From assembly GCF_001653235.2 (NCBI RefSeq), contig NC_035791.1, positions 5,952,001-6,016,000 of the forward strand: DNA of 64,000 nt, given 5' to 3'. This document shows, in pieces, positions 60,379 to 64,000 of this stretch; position 1 is the first letter of the stretch, and every line of letters begins with the position of its first letter. Under the pieces are notes generated by a model, which saw nothing but the letters and a program-made list of their open reading frames with translations, was not told where the DNA came from and did no database searches. This DNA comes from Pochonia chlamydosporia 170 (Eukaryota; Ascomycota; Sordariomycetes; Hypocreales; Clavicipitaceae). The translations under genes were made by a program, and so were the position numbers.

Positions 60379-61836
60379 TTCGTGGAATCAATTCATGTTG
60401 CTTAATGTCGAGATTGTGGACAAATGTCAGAGGAAAAGTACGGGAAGCAGATGAGGCACATCGAGAGCCCGCGAGCTCTTTGCAAGACTGTATGACCAGT
60501 TTGATCCCTGGCATGTTGGTCCAGGGCGGAAACCAACATCAATATACAAAGGGCAAGCTCCAAAGGTCTCCGATTCGGTTGATGCCAAAGCCCAGAAGGG
60601 CACAAGCTGGCCTGTGCATATGTATGGGTGATCCTTCAATGTTGCAGACACCAAACAGCAGCCATCGGCGCGCCAGACCTAATATTTCACGTTCACAACG
60701 GCTGAAGCATCTCGCGGCGTTGGACATGGTCTGGGAAACTAGACATTCGGTGATGTAATACAACCCGGTCCAATCTCAAGCGAGAGCAACTATCTCAGAC
60801 AATGCTGCTGTCAAAACCCGTGTGTACAGGTTCATTTTCCGGACGGCAACTTTGGTCGCTCGAGTCCCCTACTTGGCTACATAACTATTACGTATATTTG
60901 AGCGTCACCCACCGCAAATGGGCCTCAGCGCTTCTTGCAAGACCTCGCAGGTTGAGCCGCCGAGTTGCGCTCAATCACGGGAGGCGACTTTCCTACCTAG
61001 CCACCGTTGTTCAAGAGAGCTAGTTTTCCAACACTTGTAGCTCCTGAGTTCCGAAAGAGACTATAAGTTCTCAGTGGACGTGGTTGTTGAAAACCTTTCT
61101 GCTGTAGTGCCGGAAATAGACACTCGCAACACGGGTCGGGACTTTGGCATCTGCTATGCTGTTTCTTCCAGCAGCTAGCTATTTTGCTGTTAGGTCTGGT
61201 TTGGTTTGATTTAGCCTAGCTGTCACCGTTGAAGTAAATCGTTTACATTGTTGAAAATCGTGCACAGTATTGCACCTGCAACTCCAGTCCCGACGTTTTT
61301 GAACATGCTGACCGAGATACACTCAATCCAGGCCTCGGTTTGGACAAACTAGGCAGGTCGGTCTTGTTCTAGGGGCAACATGGTTAAACCCTTGACAGGT
61401 CAGTTGATGCCCTGAACACGACCGATTGGCCCGCCGCTTTCCCAACCCCGGGACTCCGGGGGCTTGAAAACTGAGGCTGTTGAGTTTTGGTGCCAAATGG
61501 CTGATGGCTGGGGAAGGACTCGTCAGCACCGGCTCAGCCGCCATTCAATTGAGTTAAGCTGGTCGACCTGGTGGTTGCGGTATTTCTAAGGAAAACCTTC
61601 CGGTCGCATTCCATGCCACAAATCGACGGAAATCGTGACAGATGGCACCGAGGGGATTGACTACATGCGTGGCTAGTGTGCCGAGATGCCGTTCAGCCAC
61701 GAAACTAAGAATGAGACAGGGTGATGTATTTAATTGAGTGAGACCGTTGCACATGCCTGGATTCCGGGTTGGTCTGGCACCTTATTAGAACTCTTGAATT
61801 ACTATCTAATTATCAGTAGTCGATCGTCAGAACGCT
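60379..61836. other. Divergent intergenic region
   Basis: About 1.5 kb; no supported gene. It separates the DUF7136 gene from the VWA-domain gene. Confidence 0.4.
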
Positions 61837-64000
61837 ATGGTACCGTCGGAAGATGCTATAGCTAAATTCGTCTCTTGTGTTCCAGATGCCGATGAGGGCA
61901 AGGCTTGGGTGTTTTTAGAGGTAGGAGTCTTCTATCCGATCGGCATTGTAGAATGAATCGCTAACTTATGCGAAGGGCGCAACAACCCTGGATGAAGCCG
62001 TGGAGCAATATCTCGATAACCCAGACAAATACTCCCAAAAAGAACCTGTAAAGCCCGCTGGTCTTAAACAAGACAAATGCGACCATGGCTCAAATGGCGA
62101 TGCCCCTCCGGCGTACGATGCTACTTCATACAGTCGTAATGGCGCACATTCAGCTCCTCAGCGTCATAGGCCACACACAAACAAGGTGATTGAGGCGGCA
62201 AGAATACGCGCCCAAGACGAGGTTCGCACTCCCTTTCTCTCATTGTCCTTAATGAACTCTAGTCTCATCAGTTACAGCAACATATGCAAAATGTCCTGCA
62301 ACGCGTACAACTCGCTCATCGCATTTACAACAGCGACATTGAGCCAGAACACGACGTGGATACATTCTGTGGCTGTGACATACATCAGTACATGAACCTC
62401 AAAGTGAGACGACTCAATGTGCAAAATAGGTGGTCAGAAGCAGTCTTGTACCCAGGTAAGTCAAACTTTGAGAAATGACACTCCCACCAGTCCGCTACTG
62501 ACAGGATGTAGGTGAAAAGGCATACCATGACTGCTACCAGGCAACAATCAGTTACTTTTTCCAGAATCCATATCGAGCACGGGTCTACTCACCATATGGC
62601 AACTTTAGTCCTAGTTACAGGGGATGGCAATACCCCATCGCCAGGTATTACAACGTATCGGTTCGTCAGACCATTGAGTTGAATCACAAGGCTCAGCTGT
62701 CCATTGATGCCAAGGAACCGAGGATGAATATTTGGGACATTGATAGCCCGAAGGCTTCGGGGCAGCATCACACTAATGGAAACTCGTCAACATCTACTGG
62801 AAATCATGATGAGAAGTTGGTCAACGAGAAATCGGCGAGTACTAGCCAACAAACTACGTCTGGAGCGGCTGGCAATGGCACCGGTGAAGCATCATCCAGC
62901 AAACCATCAAGATTCATAACATTGAAAAAAGCCCTGTCAATAAAATCTCCCGAAGAAAAAGCCGCTGCTAAACTCGAAAAAGCAATATCAGAATGCAGAG
63001 GCTTACGTGACGCAATCGTACAAGAAGAAACCGGTAGATGGCCAGACCCCGAGTGGCGACAGATCGTGGCAACGTACCAAAGCAAAGTCGGAATGGCAAA
63101 TACAATCGATAAAATTCGCCAGAACACCCCCATTCAGTACTTGCACATGCTACGAGCCGGATACTTTGAGCCCATTCCCGTCGCGTGGGCAAACCAGCTA
63201 TCCAATCCACTCAAGTTCACCATTGATGCTGCAGCAGGATGGAGAGGCATAACACCAACATGGAGGGGATACGAGGATACGGCAGAAGAGAGACTATACT
63301 GGGTATTAAACCACAGGGCTGGGAATGGTCAGCGGCTAAAGCCGGACATTATATCAGCGTTGGACCTGGCACGACGGAGGATGGCATCTGCCGTTGAGCC
63401 GCCTCCCGCATACTTTGCACCAGATGATACCTGTCATCTGCAACATACATCTGAAGGGTACTCTAAACAAGTCATGCCAGCGCCGTTTCGGCCGTACGAT
63501 TTACCAGAGACTGCCGAAGACAATACCGTGATATTGCTCGACGTTTCTGGCTCGATGGACTTCGACCCAATGCGGCCATTGTACGACGAGTATTTAATAA
63601 CAGGGTACACTCGATCGAATCAACCCAAGAACAAAGGTACATTTAACTACCTCTCATAAGCATCAACTCCGTTACTAATCTCTATCTCGGTGCAGCCACC
63701 GCCAAAGCCATCATCCGTCGCTTCACAGACGCCCTCTCCAACCACGACAACAATTTCCAAGGCTACCAACTAACCACCTTTGCCAACCAAGCCGAATACA
63801 TCGGCATCCTCAACCACCAAAACTTCGAAAAGATTTGGAAAATGGTCAACTTCGGTGGCGGCACCCGCGTCATGACGGGCTGGCAAAAAGTCAAGGAACT
63901 TCATTTCGAGAAGCACTCCGCGTCGGCGACGCACCACCCCGTATACGGCTGGCAGGCTGGGCCGGAAACGCCCATGCTAAGAGTGCTATTGCTGCTTGAC
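61837..64000 (+). CDS. VWA-domain protein with PPxY motifs (3' end outside window)
   Basis: Five exons are seen (61837-61920, 61976-62221, 62272-62455, 62512-63636, 63696 onward, open at the window end), encoding at least 538 residues. Two donors are weak (GTTCGC at 62222). The N-terminal part contains PPAYDATS near residue 70. The middle has a disordered Ser/Thr/Gly stretch and then RFITLKKALSIKSPEEKAAAKLE. PPPAYFA precedes the von Willebrand factor A domain, which starts NTVILLDVSGSMDF; DVSGS is the MIDAS metal motif D-x-S-x-S. After the last intron, RRFTDALSNHDNNFQGYQL and FGGGTRVMTGW continue the domain. It probably binds partners through a metal site; the PPxY motifs suggest ubiquitin-ligase contact. 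Confidence 0.8.

Noticed and set aside
1..64000. CRISPR arrays, bacterial operons or ribosome binding sites
   Set aside because: The window is eukaryotic, with spliceosomal introns throughout; no direct-repeat array is seen.

Overview
The window is nuclear DNA of a filamentous ascomycete. Genes carry short spliceosomal introns (about 47-100 nt, mostly GTRNGT...CTAAC/CTGAC...YAG), and the gene content is typically fungal: Zn2Cys6 regulator, DUF6546 F-box-like protein, HET-related fragment, APH-like kinase, LaeA-like methyltransferase, small secreted cysteine-rich proteins. The protein flavour suggests Hypocreales, but the species cannot be fixed from sequence alone. All gene models were built by hand from reading frames, splice sites and family motifs.

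Layout. 1-13.4 kb is accessory in character: a secreted GH1 enzyme, a 3.6 kb gene-poor stretch with an AT-rich island that looks like a mutated transposon, a HET-protein remnant, an APH-like kinase, a fungal multi-span membrane protein with a 23-nt exon and an unclear start, and a glutathione transferase. 14.0-15.8 kb holds a DUF6546 gene. 16.5-28.9 kb is a compact nitrogen/amide-metabolism cluster: UNC-93/DUF895-type MFS transporter, LamB/YcsF (PxpA-like) protein, Zn2Cys6 regulator, a 1208-residue urea-carboxylase-like biotin enzyme lacking the fused allophanate hydrolase of fungal Dur1,2, and a separate amidase. 29-38 kb is mainly conserved housekeeping: LaeA-like methyltransferase, chorismate mutase, Bcp1, Vps17 and COP9 subunit 6. 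38-51.3 kb mixes small secreted proteins (one with consecutive micro-exons), an unrecognised 760-residue intronless protein, a SET protein, a PPxY protein, a GST-like protein and a secreted beta-propeller. 51.7-57.8 kb holds an oxidosqualene cyclase and a cytochrome P450 on the same strand with an unidentified ORF between them, a likely small triterpenoid locus. The right end has a DUF7136 secreted protein and a VWA-domain protein that runs off the window.

The most interesting system is the 16.5-28.9 kb cluster. The bacterial 5-oxoprolinase PxpABC is LamB/YcsF plus KipI plus KipA; here the KipA-like and KipI-like domains sit inside a biotin-dependent carboxylase and the LamB/YcsF partner is encoded beside it, with an amidase, a transporter and a regulator. 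This suggests import, carboxylation and hydrolysis of a small amide, lactam or urea-like compound. The substrate is not known.
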